Assembly: GCA_020637235.1 (NCBI GenBank)
Contig: JACJWG010000001.1
Span: 124,001 to 188,000, forward strand
Direction: 5' to 3'
From: Acidimicrobiaceae bacterium
Lineage (GTDB): Bacteria; Actinomycetota; Acidimicrobiia; Acidimicrobiales; Ilumatobacteraceae
DNA: 64,000 nt
Shown here: piece after piece, positions 35,273 through 43,741 of the stretch
Position numbering within the stretch: position 1 is the first letter of the stretch
How the letters are laid out: every line of letters begins with the position of its first letter
Notes under the pieces: model-generated
The model's input: the letters and a program-made list of their open reading frames with translations, nothing else
Told to the model about the DNA's origin: nothing
Database searches by the model: none
Made by a program: the position numbers and the translations under genes

Positions 35273-35911
35273 TCACGCGAGCGAGCCGCCGCTGCGGAAC
35301 TGCTCCTGGATCCGGTCGACGATGTACTGCCGGCCACGGCTGATGCGGGTTCGGACGGTGTTGACCGGGATGCCGAGCCGTTCGGCGATCGTGGCGTAGT
35401 CGAGTCCCTCGACGTCGCACATCATCACCGGCTCGCGGAACTTGGGGTCGAGCTCGTCGAGCGCCTGGGTGATCATCGCCCGGCTCGCCACGATCGAGCT
35501 CATCCGGCGGACCTCCTCGGCGAGGCCGCTGAAGTCGGCGCCGTCGGGTGTGGTGACCCGCTTGTTCTTGCGCAGCACCTGCAATGCCTCGCGTTCGGCG
35601 ATCCGGTACAGCCAGGTGGTGAATCGCGACTTGCCCTCGAACGAGCCGATGCCACGAGTGACCGCGACGAGGGTGTTCTGCAACGCGTCCTCCACGTCAC
35701 CTTCGTCGATCAACATCTTGCGCACCGGGGCGACGGCCAGGCGGTGGCGGTCGATCATCTGCAGCACGAACGCCAGGGCGTCGGCGTCGCCGGCGGTGGC
35801 GGAGGAGACGATCGGCGCGAGCGCGTCGTCGATCGCCAGGAAGTCGCCGCGTGCGCGGGCCGCGGCCACCTCGCGGTCGATCGTGCTCTGCACCCCGGGC
35901 TCGAGCGCCAT
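35273..35911 (-). CDS. ECF-type RNA polymerase sigma factor (ECF43-like, kinase-linked)
   Basis: 212-aa sigma-70 ECF protein. Region 2: VEDALQNTLVAVTRGIGSFEG then SRFTTWLYRIAEREALQVL; region 4: LDPKFREPVMMCDVEGLDYATIAERL followed by IPVNTVRTRISRGRQ. Compared with canonical region 2.2 (DVVQEAFxxAYRALDSF) the acidic residue after Gln is Asn and the Asp of LDSF is Gly. Loss of acidic residues here is the mark of ECF43 sigmas, which need threonine phosphorylation by a partner kinase to bind RNA polymerase. No anti-sigma gene is adjacent. The longer frame to 36370 overlaps the divergent Hsp70 gene. Candidate regulator of the four GGAACTC promoters in this window. Confidence 0.92.
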   Translation of the reverse strand: MALEPGVQSTIDREVAAARARGDFLAIDDALAPIVSSATAGDADALAFVLQMIDRHRLAVAPVRKMLIDEGDVEDALQNTLVAVTRGIGSFEGKSRFTTWLYRIAEREALQVLRKNKRVTTPDGADFSGLAEEVRRMSSIVASRAMITQALDELDPKFREPVMMCDVEGLDYATIAERLGIPVNTVRTRISRGRQYIVDRIQEQFRSGGSLA

Positions 35912-35960
35912 GCATCGGTAACCTACTCGTGCCGGAGGCACCGGCGGAAGGGGACCGGGA

Positions 35961-38375
35961 GTGACCGACTGGGCGATCGGCATCGACTTCGGCAGCGCCC
36001 GCAGCGCGGCTGCGGCGGCCGATCGCTCCGGATCGCAGATCTCGACGAGCGGCGGTCCGGGCCGACGGGTGGTGCCGCTGGAGGTGGCGGGTCGGCGCGC
36101 CGTGTCGTCCACCGTGGCGCTCACCGCCGGCGGCGAGCTGGTCACCGGCGACCCCGCCGACGAGCTCGCGCTCGTGTCCCCCGAACGGGCGGAGCGTTCG
36201 GTGAAGGACGTCGTCGGGCAGGCAGCCCCACTGCTGCTCGGTGGCCACCCGGTCGACGTGCGCGACGCCGTGGCCGCCGTGCTGCGACCGCTGATCGACG
36301 AGGGTCGGGTCCGGGCCGGAGGCTCGTCGCCGGTGGCGGCGGTGCTCACGCATCCGGCCCGGTGGGCCACGGTGCGCTGCGAGGCGCTTCGCGACGCCGC
36401 GGGGCGTGCCGGCCTCGAGCGGGTGGAACTCGTGCCGGAACCCGTGGCGGCCGCCTGCCACTACGGCGAACACCTCGCACCGGGTGCCGCCGTCGCCGTG
36501 TTCGACCTCGGTGCCGCCAGCCTCGACGCCGCCGTGCTGCGCCGGACCTCCGACGGGTTCGAGCTCGCCGGCGTTCCCGGTGGCGACGACGGCATCGGTG
36601 GCGACCGGTTCGACCACCTGTTGTTCGTGTGGTCCGCCGACCAGCTGCGCGACGTCGACCCCGGCACCTGGGACGACCTGCTCGGACGCGACGATCCCGA
36701 CGCCCGAGCGCTCGCCGCGGCGTTGCGCGGCGAGGTGCGTCGGGCGAAGGAGGCGTTGTCGTCGTACACGTCGACGCAGGTGGCCCTGCCGGCCTCCGGC
36801 GTCGAGGTGCTCGTGAACCGCAGCCAGTTCGAGGCGCTCGTGGTCGACGACGTCGAGCGTGCCGTCGAGGTGCTCGCCCAGACCGTTTCGGCGGCGGGGA
36901 TGGCGCCGGAGGAGCTGGCGGAGGTGCACCTGGTGGGCGGCTCGGCCCGGATCCCCCTGGTCGCCCAGCTGGTGGCCGAGCGGTTCGGGGCCGAACGCCT
37001 CGTCACGCGCGACGACCCGAAGTCGGTGGTGGCGCTCGGTGCCGCCCGTCTCGCGTCACGTCGGCTGCCGCTCGCGTCGCCGACGCCATCGCCCTCGTCC
37101 CCGTCGGCGTCGGCGTCGTCGTCGCCGTCAGCGGGATCCTCGTCCTCGCCGCTGTCCGCGCCCCCGTTCGTCCCGACGGCCTCGCCGGCGCCCGGCGTGT
37201 CGGATCCGAGGGTGGTGTCGCCACCGCCGCTGCGGTCGTCGCCGCCGGCACCGGTCGCCGGCACGGAGGTGTCGTTGCCGTCGCCGATGACACCGCTCCC
37301 GCCGCCCACCGCACCGGTCGAGCCCGCGCAGGTGGTGCCGCAGGTGACCATCGCCTGGCGGGCGTCGGCACCGGCCGCACCCGGGCGGTTGGCGGCCGAC
37401 CAGCGCGGCGTGGTGTTCGGCGACCGTGACGGTGGGGTGCGATCGCTCGACGGCGCCAGCGGGCGGGTGCAGTGGCACGTGCCGATCAACGCGCCCGTGT
37501 GGGCGGCACCGGCACTCGCCGGCGACCAGGTGGTGGTGGCCGGGCTCGACGGACGGGTGGGGCTGCTCGACCGGGCCACGGGTGCCGGACGCTGGTGGGC
37601 CGCCACCGGCGCATCCGTCGGATCGGCCCCGGCCGTCGCCGGGTCGATGGTGCTCGTCGGCGACGACGCCGGTGCCGTGACGGGCTTCGACCGGGCCACC
37701 GGCGCGATCCGCTGGCGGCTCCCGCTCGGCGCCGCCGTGCGTGCCGATCTGGTCTCCACCGGATCGGGCGTGGTGGCTGCGACGGTCGACGGTGGCGTGT
37801 ACGTGATCGACGCCGCATCGGGTGCGTGCCGGTGGGGGTACCGCATGGCCGGCGGCGCGCTCACCTCGCCGGCGGTCGTGATCGACCGGGTGCTGGTGCC
37901 GAGCGAGGCCGGCATCGTGTACGGCCTGTCGCTCGCCTCGGGCGAGGCGGTGTTCGGCGTGCGGACGTCCGGGCGGATCACCACCTCGGTCGGCTCGTCG
38001 CTGTCGGCGTTCGCGGTGGTGGACGACACGAGCACGCTGCGGGTGCACCGCGCCGACACCGGCCAGGTGATCGTCGAGATCGCGCTGTCCGGCAGCGGAG
38101 GGCCCGGCGGGTCGGGGCTGCCGTCGGGGTCGGCGGCGCCGGGGGTCGCCGTCGCCGCGGGCGAACCGGCCGGGGTGGTGCTGGTGCCGCATCCGGCCCC
38201 GACGCTCGCCGTGGTGGAGACCGGCGGCGCGCTGGTCGGCGTCGAGCTGCCGAGTGGCCAGGTGCGCTTCGCCGTGCCGACCGGCGGTGGCAACCGCACC
38301 GCGCCGGTCCGCACGGGCGGCATCGTCGTGGCGGCCACCACCTTCGGCCAGCTGTACGGCGTGGTCGCCCCCTGA
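35961..38375 (+). CDS. Hsp70-like ATPase fused to PQQ-type beta-propeller
   Basis: 804-aa two-domain protein. Residues 1-370 are an actin/Hsp70-fold ATPase: phosphate-1 IGIDFGSARSA (6-16), phosphate-2 region VFDLGAASLD (180-189, with AAS instead of the usual GGGT), adenosine motif VGGSARIP (325-332). A Ser/Pro-rich linker (371-460) replaces the DnaK substrate-binding domain, and residues 470-804 form PQQ-like beta-propeller blades (GGVRSLDGASGRVQW, GRVGLLDRATGAGRWW, GAVTGFDRATGAIRW, GGVYVIDAASGACRW). It is cytoplasmic. Divergent from the sigma gene across 49 bases. It probably acts as an ATP-driven chaperone or scaffold for partners recognised by the propeller. Confidence 0.9.
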   Translation: MTDWAIGIDFGSARSAAAAADRSGSQISTSGGPGRRVVPLEVAGRRAVSSTVALTAGGELVTGDPADELALVSPERAERSVKDVVGQAAPLLLGGHPVDVRDAVAAVLRPLIDEGRVRAGGSSPVAAVLTHPARWATVRCEALRDAAGRAGLERVELVPEPVAAACHYGEHLAPGAAVAVFDLGAASLDAAVLRRTSDGFELAGVPGGDDGIGGDRFDHLLFVWSADQLRDVDPGTWDDLLGRDDPDARALAAALRGEVRRAKEALSSYTSTQVALPASGVEVLVNRSQFEALVVDDVERAVEVLAQTVSAAGMAPEELAEVHLVGGSARIPLVAQLVAERFGAERLVTRDDPKSVVALGAARLASRRLPLASPTPSPSSPSASASSSPSAGSSSSPLSAPPFVPTASPAPGVSDPRVVSPPPLRSSPPAPVAGTEVSLPSPMTPLPPPTAPVEPAQVVPQVTIAWRASAPAAPGRLAADQRGVVFGDRDGGVRSLDGASGRVQWHVPINAPVWAAPALAGDQVVVAGLDGRVGLLDRATGAGRWWAATGASVGSAPAVAGSMVLVGDDAGAVTGFDRATGAIRWRLPLGAAVRADLVSTGSGVVAATVDGGVYVIDAASGACRWGYRMAGGALTSPAVVIDRVLVPSEAGIVYGLSLASGEAVFGVRTSGRITTSVGSSLSAFAVVDDTSTLRVHRADTGQVIVEIALSGSGGPGGSGLPSGSAAPGVAVAAGEPAGVVLVPHPAPTLAVVETGGALVGVELPSGQVRFAVPTGGGNRTAPVRTGGIVVAATTFGQLYGVVAP

Positions 38376-38447
38376 CCGCCCGGCGCCGGGCCGGGGTGGC
38401 ACGAGGGGCGACCACGCCGCCGCCATCCGCTCTGCGGAGCACCGGGT

Positions 38448-39587
38448 TCAGCGGACCACCAGGCGCAGCGGGATCAGCACCAGGTCGATGAGCGACAGCT
38501 CGGCCGCCCGGTCGGAGCCCTGCTCGGCACCGCCGGCGGCACCTTCGACCGCCGTGTCGGCCGCCGTGTCGACCGCCGTGTCGAGCGCTGCATCACCGTC
38601 GACGTCGGCGACGATCATCGAGTTGCCGCCGTCGATCCAGGCGTCCTCGAAGTCCTCGATCGACACGGCGACGCCGGCGCCGTCGGGGAAGCCGGGATCG
38701 TTGATGTACACGAGGCCGGCCTCGTCGTCGATGCCCGTGATCACCACGGCGTGCCCGGCGACGAAGTCGTCGGCGAACGGCTGGTCGCCGAGGCCGTAGA
38801 GGTCGTCGGAGTCGAGGCCGATGATGATCGGCGTGCCCTGGTCGAGCATCGTGCGCAGGTCGTCGATGCTGCCGGTCTGCACCTCGGCGTCGACGCCCCA
38901 GTGCTCGAGCAGCGTGACGCCGCCCTCCAGGCTCATGCCGTCGGGGCCGAGCAGGCCGAGCTCGTTGGCCAGGTCGACGACGTCGCCCTGGGGCAGCTCG
39001 GTGCCGGTGGCCTCGGTGATCACCATCGCGACCGACGTCGGCAGGCAGTCGTTCGGGCCGACCTGTGCCTGGTGGTAGGGGATCTCCGCCATCGGGTCGC
39101 CGTGCACGTCGTCGTCGAGGTCGTCGAGGTCGGTGTCGAGATCCGTGTCGAGATCCGTGTCGCACACGTCGCAGTTCGGGTCGAGGGTGGGATCGGACGT
39201 GGTGTCGAAGGGCAGCGCCGCGCCCGAGGTCGGGTCGAACGCCGTCTCGGCGTAGCCGTCACCGTCGGCGTCGTACCAGCCGCTCTCGAACTCGCCGTCG
39301 GCGTCGAGGTCCTCGGCGTACACGTCGAGCACGCCGTCGGCGTCGCTGTCGATCGCCACGATCGACATGCCCGTCATCGGGTCGGTCATCGCGTACACGT
39401 CGGCGGTGCCGTTGCCGTCGGTGTCCATCACCGTGGTCTCGGCGTAGCCGTCGCCGTCGAGGTCGACGGCCATCGACAGCTCCGTGGAGAAGCTGGTCGG
39501 ATCGTCGTAGCTCGTGTCGTAGTCGGTGGTGTCGTACATGTCGGGGCCGACGCTGGTGTCGGTGCCGGGGAAGGTGCAGTCGTTCAT
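38448..39587 (-). CDS. C39-like papain-fold peptidase with Asp-rich repeats and YDT motifs
   Basis: 379-aa protein. N-terminus carries YDTTDYDTSYDD (18-29), resembling the repeats of the 46976-47548 product. Residues 40-160 are DxDxDGYAET-type calcium-binding-like repeats with an added DLDTDLDTDLD stretch. Residues 168-320 are a C39-like papain domain: NDCLPTSVAMV (Cys181), GHAVVITGID (His279) and YINDPG (Asp297), an intact triad. No signal peptide is visible. Ribosome site AGGAGA precedes ATG 39587. Its promoter is ECF-type site B. It might process or bind the YDT protein controlled by the same promoter type; that link is inference. Confidence 0.78.
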   Translation of the reverse strand: MNDCTFPGTDTSVGPDMYDTTDYDTSYDDPTSFSTELSMAVDLDGDGYAETTVMDTDGNGTADVYAMTDPMTGMSIVAIDSDADGVLDVYAEDLDADGEFESGWYDADGDGYAETAFDPTSGAALPFDTTSDPTLDPNCDVCDTDLDTDLDTDLDDLDDDVHGDPMAEIPYHQAQVGPNDCLPTSVAMVITEATGTELPQGDVVDLANELGLLGPDGMSLEGGVTLLEHWGVDAEVQTGSIDDLRTMLDQGTPIIIGLDSDDLYGLGDQPFADDFVAGHAVVITGIDDEAGLVYINDPGFPDGAGVAVSIEDFEDAWIDGGNSMIVADVDGDAALDTAVDTAADTAVEGAAGGAEQGSDRAAELSLIDLVLIPLRLVVR

Positions 39588-39641
39588 CGGTGTGTCTCCT
39601 GGGTCCGGCCCCGCTCGGTGCTGGGGCGTCGTTGGTGACAG

Positions 39642-39673
39642 GACCGATGCGGCGACCACGACCGGAGTTCCGC
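39642..39673 (-). promoter_or_regulatory. ECF-type promoter, site B (GCGGAACTC-N14-GCATCGGTC)
   Basis: On the minus strand GCGGAACTC and GCATCGGTC are separated by exactly 14 bases; the -10 box ends 54 bases before the ATG of the C39-like gene. Upstream is TTCGCGAGAAATCGCGG, which matches the upstream flank of site C (TTCGAGAGAAATCTCGA). Confidence 0.75.
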
Positions 39674-39699
39674 GACGACCGCGATTTCTCGCGAATCCG

Positions 39700-41829
39700 T
39701 CAGGTGCGGCGGTCGGGTGCCGTGGCCGCACCGCGGTCGGGCGCCGTGAGCCGCGCCTCGACCGCCTTCTCCAGTGGCTCGATCTCGGCGAGCAGCTTGC
39801 GGATCTCGTCGAGACGCTGCATCGCCGACTGTTCGGCCTCCTTGCGCTTGCCGGCCTCGGCGCGCAGCAGCAACTGCAGTTCCTTCTGCTCGGCGTCGAG
39901 CTGCTTCTTGCGTTCGACGAGTCGTTGTTCCACGAAGCGCTCCACCCGTTCGCGCAGGTCGAGGATCCGCAAGGACAGCTCGGTCGTGAACTCCTTCGCC
40001 ACGCCCTCGTTGCCGAACAGCAGCTCGGCCACGTACCGCTGGTGTTCGGCCCGTGCCCGTTGCGATTCGCGCTGGGCACGCCGCATCCGGCCGATCGGGT
40101 ACGCGATCGCCGCGCCGATGCCGTACGCGACGAGGCCGAGCCCGCCGGTGGCGATGCCGAGCGCACCGGCGGCGGCGTTCGCGATGTTGGCGAAGGTGAA
40201 GGTCTGCAGCGCGACGGGCAGCCCGTCCTCGAGCATCGAGCCGTCGCCGGCCACGCCACCGCGTGCGCCGTCGAGGCGGCGGAGGGCCTCGGGCATGTCG
40301 ATCTGGCCGAGCACCGCGTCCATGCCCGTCGCCCCGAAGTCGTCGAGCACCGCACCGAGCGTCGACGCGAAGTCGCGATTGATCGCGGCGACGAGCTCGT
40401 TCCACGCGCCGTGCAGCGAGCGCTCGAGATCGCTCGGCAGGGTCTCGGCCAGGACGCGCATGTCCGGGGCCGACTCGATCACCTCGCGGTAGTGGTCCTT
40501 CACCCGGTTGAGCTCATGGGTCACGAGGCGCGACGCGTTGGTCTGCAGCCGCACGATGCTGTTGCCGAGCGTGGTGCGCCAGCGCGCCGAGGTGGAGCCG
40601 AAGTCCTCCATCGACCGCTGCAGTTGGTGCAGCTCGTCGGCGGCCACCCCGTCGCCGGTGGAGGCGCGCAGCCGGGCCTCCTGCTCGCGCGCGGCCTCGG
40701 CGAGCAGGCTGCGCAACAACGCCAGCAGGTTGGCCACGCGGATGTCTTCGCGCTGGTCGGTGCTCCGCACGAGCATGCCCCGCAGCGGGGCCAGGCCGCT
40801 GCGGGCGAACAACCGCTGTGCCTGCTCGGCCCGACCGGCGTCGTGACGACGGCGTGCCTGGCCGGCGAGGTAGCTGCTGGTGAGCAGCATCGGTTGCGCG
40901 GCCACCTTCGCCACCCGAGCCGACGCCGCGACGCCGTCGGGTTGGTCGCGCAGCGACGAGGCGAACGTGCGGATCTTGTCGCGGTGCTCGTCGAGCATCG
41001 ACCGGTTGTCGTCGTCGGTGTTGACGTCGGCCTTGGTGACGACGAGCAGCAGCCGTTCGGTGCGCTCGGTGGCCTCGACCAGGAACTCGAGCTCGGAGCG
41101 GGCGACCGGCTCCTGTGCCGACACGGTGAACACGAGCACGTCGGCGCGAGACAGCGCCGCAAGCGCGAGGTCGCGGTGGCCGCGACTCATGCCGCCCACG
41201 CCGGGCGTGTCGATCAGCACCACGCCACGTTCGAGCAGCGGGTGGGGCAGTTCGATCTGCACCGACACGACACCCTCGCGGCGCCGGGCATCGCCGCGCA
41301 TCGAGGCGACGTCGACCAGGTCGTCGAGGCCCACCTGCTCGCTGTGGGGTTCGCCGTCGTCGCCGAGGCGGGTGACGGTGATCGTCTCCTGCGCGCCGTG
41401 GCGTACCACCAGGTGCACGCTCGTCGCGACGTCGGCGTCCACGGGCAGCAACGTGTCGCGGTCGAGCAGGGCGTTGAGCAACGAGCTCTTGCCGCGCTTG
41501 ATGTCGCCACACGCGACCACCACGAGCTGCTGCTCGCGCCACTGGGCGGCCTCGGTGGTGATCCGCTCGCCGAGCTCACCCCGCCCCCACGCGCGCAACG
41601 CCTCGTGCACCCGGTTGGCGAGGCGGATGCTCTGCGTCGCGAGCGGGTTGCGCGGTGGCGCGGGCACGGCGGATGTGTCCGGTGCCGCCGGTGTTGCTCC
41701 GGGCGTGCCGAGTGCGTCCGGCGTGTCCGGCGTGTCCGGCGTGTCCGGTGCGTCCGGCGTGTCCGGTGTGTCCGGTGTGTCCGGTGTGTCCGGTGTGTCC
41801 GGCGTGTCCGGCGTGCTGCCGTCGGTCAT
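39700..41829 (-). CDS. dynamin-like GTPase with PDT-repeat N-terminus
   Basis: 709-aa bacterial dynamin-like protein. N-terminal PDT repeated about eleven times (9-base tandem repeats), then the GTPase: P-loop GDIKRGKSS (108-116), switch/G3 DTPGVGG (207-213), G4 TKAD (265-268). A hydrophobic Gly/Ala-rich paddle-like segment (FANIANAAAGALGIATGG, about 530-565) and a C-terminal coiled coil rich in Glu/Lys/Gln follow, as in membrane-remodelling dynamins. The ATG overlaps the stop of the other GTPase (ATGA), so both are made together and probably form a hetero-oligomer, as proposed for other tandem bacterial dynamins such as mycobacterial IniA/IniC. Confidence 0.88.
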   Translation of the reverse strand: MTDGSTPDTPDTPDTPDTPDTPDTPDAPDTPDTPDTPDALGTPGATPAAPDTSAVPAPPRNPLATQSIRLANRVHEALRAWGRGELGERITTEAAQWREQQLVVVACGDIKRGKSSLLNALLDRDTLLPVDADVATSVHLVVRHGAQETITVTRLGDDGEPHSEQVGLDDLVDVASMRGDARRREGVVSVQIELPHPLLERGVVLIDTPGVGGMSRGHRDLALAALSRADVLVFTVSAQEPVARSELEFLVEATERTERLLLVVTKADVNTDDDNRSMLDEHRDKIRTFASSLRDQPDGVAASARVAKVAAQPMLLTSSYLAGQARRRHDAGRAEQAQRLFARSGLAPLRGMLVRSTDQREDIRVANLLALLRSLLAEAAREQEARLRASTGDGVAADELHQLQRSMEDFGSTSARWRTTLGNSIVRLQTNASRLVTHELNRVKDHYREVIESAPDMRVLAETLPSDLERSLHGAWNELVAAINRDFASTLGAVLDDFGATGMDAVLGQIDMPEALRRLDGARGGVAGDGSMLEDGLPVALQTFTFANIANAAAGALGIATGGLGLVAYGIGAAIAYPIGRMRRAQRESQRARAEHQRYVAELLFGNEGVAKEFTTELSLRILDLRERVERFVEQRLVERKKQLDAEQKELQLLLRAEAGKRKEAEQSAMQRLDEIRKLLAEIEPLEKAVEARLTAPDRGAATAPDRRT

Positions 41830-43331
41830 GCCCGGGCTCCTTCCCACCGCAGCTCGTAGGCGGTCTGCATCACCCGGGCACACCGGGTCTCGTCGGGGGA
41901 GCGACGCGGGTCCTGGCCCCAGGCTGCCCATCGTGCGGCTCCTGCGGCGGCGTCGACCCGAGCCGGCGTCGCGGCCGTGTCGGTGCCGAACGCGAGCACG
42001 TCGTCGAGCAGCGCCGGCGGCAGGTGCACCCCTCCACTGGCCACCGACGTCGCCACCTGCAGCACACGCAGTTGGTGCATCGATCCGTCGAGCTCGAGGC
42101 GTTCGAGCGGACCGCGCAGGTCGCGCAGCACCATTGCGTTGTCGGCGTCGGTCTGCAGGTACGACGCGCGGCGCAGGTCGGCCAGCGCCGCCTGTGTCTT
42201 GAACACCTCGGCACGCCCGGCGAAACGTCCGATCACCGCCGTCCGCAGCGCCTCGAAGCCGCTGCGTTGCTCGAAGGCCTTCAGTAGTGCCCCGGCGCTG
42301 CGCGCCCCGGCGTCGACCGCGGCGACGCCCACCTGCAGACCGAACAGATCGAGCATGCCGAGCAGATGCCGCCGATGGCCGGGATCGATGCCGATGAGAT
42401 CGGTCCGCAGGAAGTCCTCGGGCGACAAGAACATGTCCTCGCGGTCGAACGGATCGGTGACCGCGGCCACCGCGACGAGGGCCCGGGCGTCGGCTTCGGT
42501 GAACACCGCGGCGCGGGCGGTCTCGGCGAGCAGACCCACGACGGGCACGACGTCGCTCACCACGCCGCGCAGTTCGCCGGCCATGCGTGCCGCGATCGGC
42601 CGGGCCGCGGCCACCGGGTCCATCGACCGGTCGAGCCGATCGGCCTTGCTGAGCACCGCCACCGACGACGCCGACGACAGCGTGGTGCCGCCGAGCAGTC
42701 CGGCGAACCCGCGGAGCACGTCGGCGTCGGCCTTGCGCAGCACGGGCAGCAGGAACACCAGAGCCTCGGCCCGGCCGACGGCGGCGGCCGTCTGCGCGCC
42801 CTCGCGGTCGGTGACGCCGAGGAAGCGGGCCGACGTGGCGGCGTTGGCCTCGGTCACCGTGTTCAACCCGGGCGTGTCCACCACGGCCAGCTCGCGCAGC
42901 AGTGCGTTCGACAGGGACACGACCACCCGGTCGATCTGCTCGACCGGCCGGCCGAGGTGCTCGGGCATCCGGCCCCGGTCGAGTGCCACCACCGACGTCG
43001 TCCCGTCCACACCGATCACCTCGGCGCGCTCGTAGGCGCCGAAGCGGAACTCGGTGACCACACGGGTGCACTCGCCGGCGTCGACCGCGGCGATCCGTTG
43101 GCCCAGCAAGGCGTTCACCAGCGTCGACTTGCCCGAGCTCACCCCACCGGCCACCGTCACGGTGAGCGGTGCGGTCAGGCGATCGCGCACGGCCGCCACC
43201 ATCTGGCGGCCCGGCCCCGGCGAGAGCCGAGCCAGCGCGTCGTCGCACAGGCGCGTCACGCGAGCCACCAGGCCCTCGCCCACCGGTGCGTCGGTCGGCG
43301 TCTCGGTTGGTGCGCGGCCGCCGTCTGTCAC
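41826..43331 (-). CDS. dynamin-like GTPase, upstream partner
   Basis: 501-aa dynamin-family GTPase: P-loop AGGVSSGKST (61-70), G2 Thr in ECTRVVTEF, G3 DTPGLN (152-157), G4 LSKADRLD (about 219-226). It is shorter than its partner and lacks an obvious hydrophobic paddle; the C-terminal half is helical. It starts at 43331 with a 410-base upstream gap containing 83-base repeats and ECF-type site C on the other strand. Likely localises to the membrane with the second GTPase. Similar size and order to IniC/IniA, but I cannot assign orthology by eye. Confidence 0.87.
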   Translation of the reverse strand: MTDGGRAPTETPTDAPVGEGLVARVTRLCDDALARLSPGPGRQMVAAVRDRLTAPLTVTVAGGVSSGKSTLVNALLGQRIAAVDAGECTRVVTEFRFGAYERAEVIGVDGTTSVVALDRGRMPEHLGRPVEQIDRVVVSLSNALLRELAVVDTPGLNTVTEANAATSARFLGVTDREGAQTAAAVGRAEALVFLLPVLRKADADVLRGFAGLLGGTTLSSASSVAVLSKADRLDRSMDPVAAARPIAARMAGELRGVVSDVVPVVGLLAETARAAVFTEADARALVAVAAVTDPFDREDMFLSPEDFLRTDLIGIDPGHRRHLLGMLDLFGLQVGVAAVDAGARSAGALLKAFEQRSGFEALRTAVIGRFAGRAEVFKTQAALADLRRASYLQTDADNAMVLRDLRGPLERLELDGSMHQLRVLQVATSVASGGVHLPPALLDDVLAFGTDTAATPARVDAAAGAARWAAWGQDPRRSPDETRCARVMQTAYELRWEGARA

Positions 43332-43392
43332 CCCGACGTCTCCCTCGTCTGTCGCTCCCCGGACACGGCGAGCCTACGCGCCGCGCCCGGGC

Positions 43393-43642
43393 GACACGTC
43401 TGCCTGATCTGGGCGCCACGCTCGGCTCACCGCCGCTGGTGGTGGGTTCTGGTGGCACCCAGGACCCGTTCTCGTCGACACGTCTGTCTGATCTGGGCGC
43501 CAGGCTCGGCTCACCGCTGCTGGTGGTGGTTTCTGGTGGCGCCCAGGACCGTATTCGTCGACATGTCTGTCTGATCTGGGTGCCAGGCTCGGCTCACCGT
43601 CGCTGGTGGTGGTTTCTGGTGGCGCCCAGGACCGGCTCGAGG
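43393..43642. repeat. three tandem 83-84-base units with internal inverted repeat
   Basis: Units begin at 43393, 43477 and 43560, each opening GACAYGTCTGYCTGATCTGG. Each contains facing arms CTGGGYGCCA...TGGYRCCCAG so that it can fold as a hairpin. Copies differ by single bases. This fills most of the 410-base gap 43332-43741 between divergent genes; no gene is seen in it. Related CTGGGTGCC sequences are at 44657-44801 and 55581-55731. Confidence 0.8.
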
Positions 43643-43666
43643 TCGTTCGAGAGAAATCTCGACGTC

Positions 43667-43698
43667 GCGGAACTCGCGTGCCGCGCGGCGCATCGGTC
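43667..43698 (+). promoter_or_regulatory. ECF-type promoter, site C (GCGGAACTC-N14-GCATCGGTC)
   Basis: Both boxes and the 14-base spacer match sites B and D exactly. The -10 box ends 43 bases before the ATG at 43742. It is preceded by an inverted repeat CGAGA-GAAA-TCTCG. Confidence 0.78.
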
Positions 43699-43741
43699 GG
43701 GGTGTCCGGATGCACCGGCCCCGAACTCAGGAGGACCCACG

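Noticed and set aside
39700..43331. tandem dynamins as a stand-alone Eleos-type defence system
   Set aside because: No transposon or defence-island neighbours; the Hsp70, sigma and kinase context fits an IniA/IniC-like stress role better. Kept only as an alternative.
43393..43642. 83-base tandem units as a CRISPR array or coding repeat
   Set aside because: Whole units are repeated without unique spacers, unit lengths differ (84, 83, 83) so no frame is kept, and no cas genes are near.
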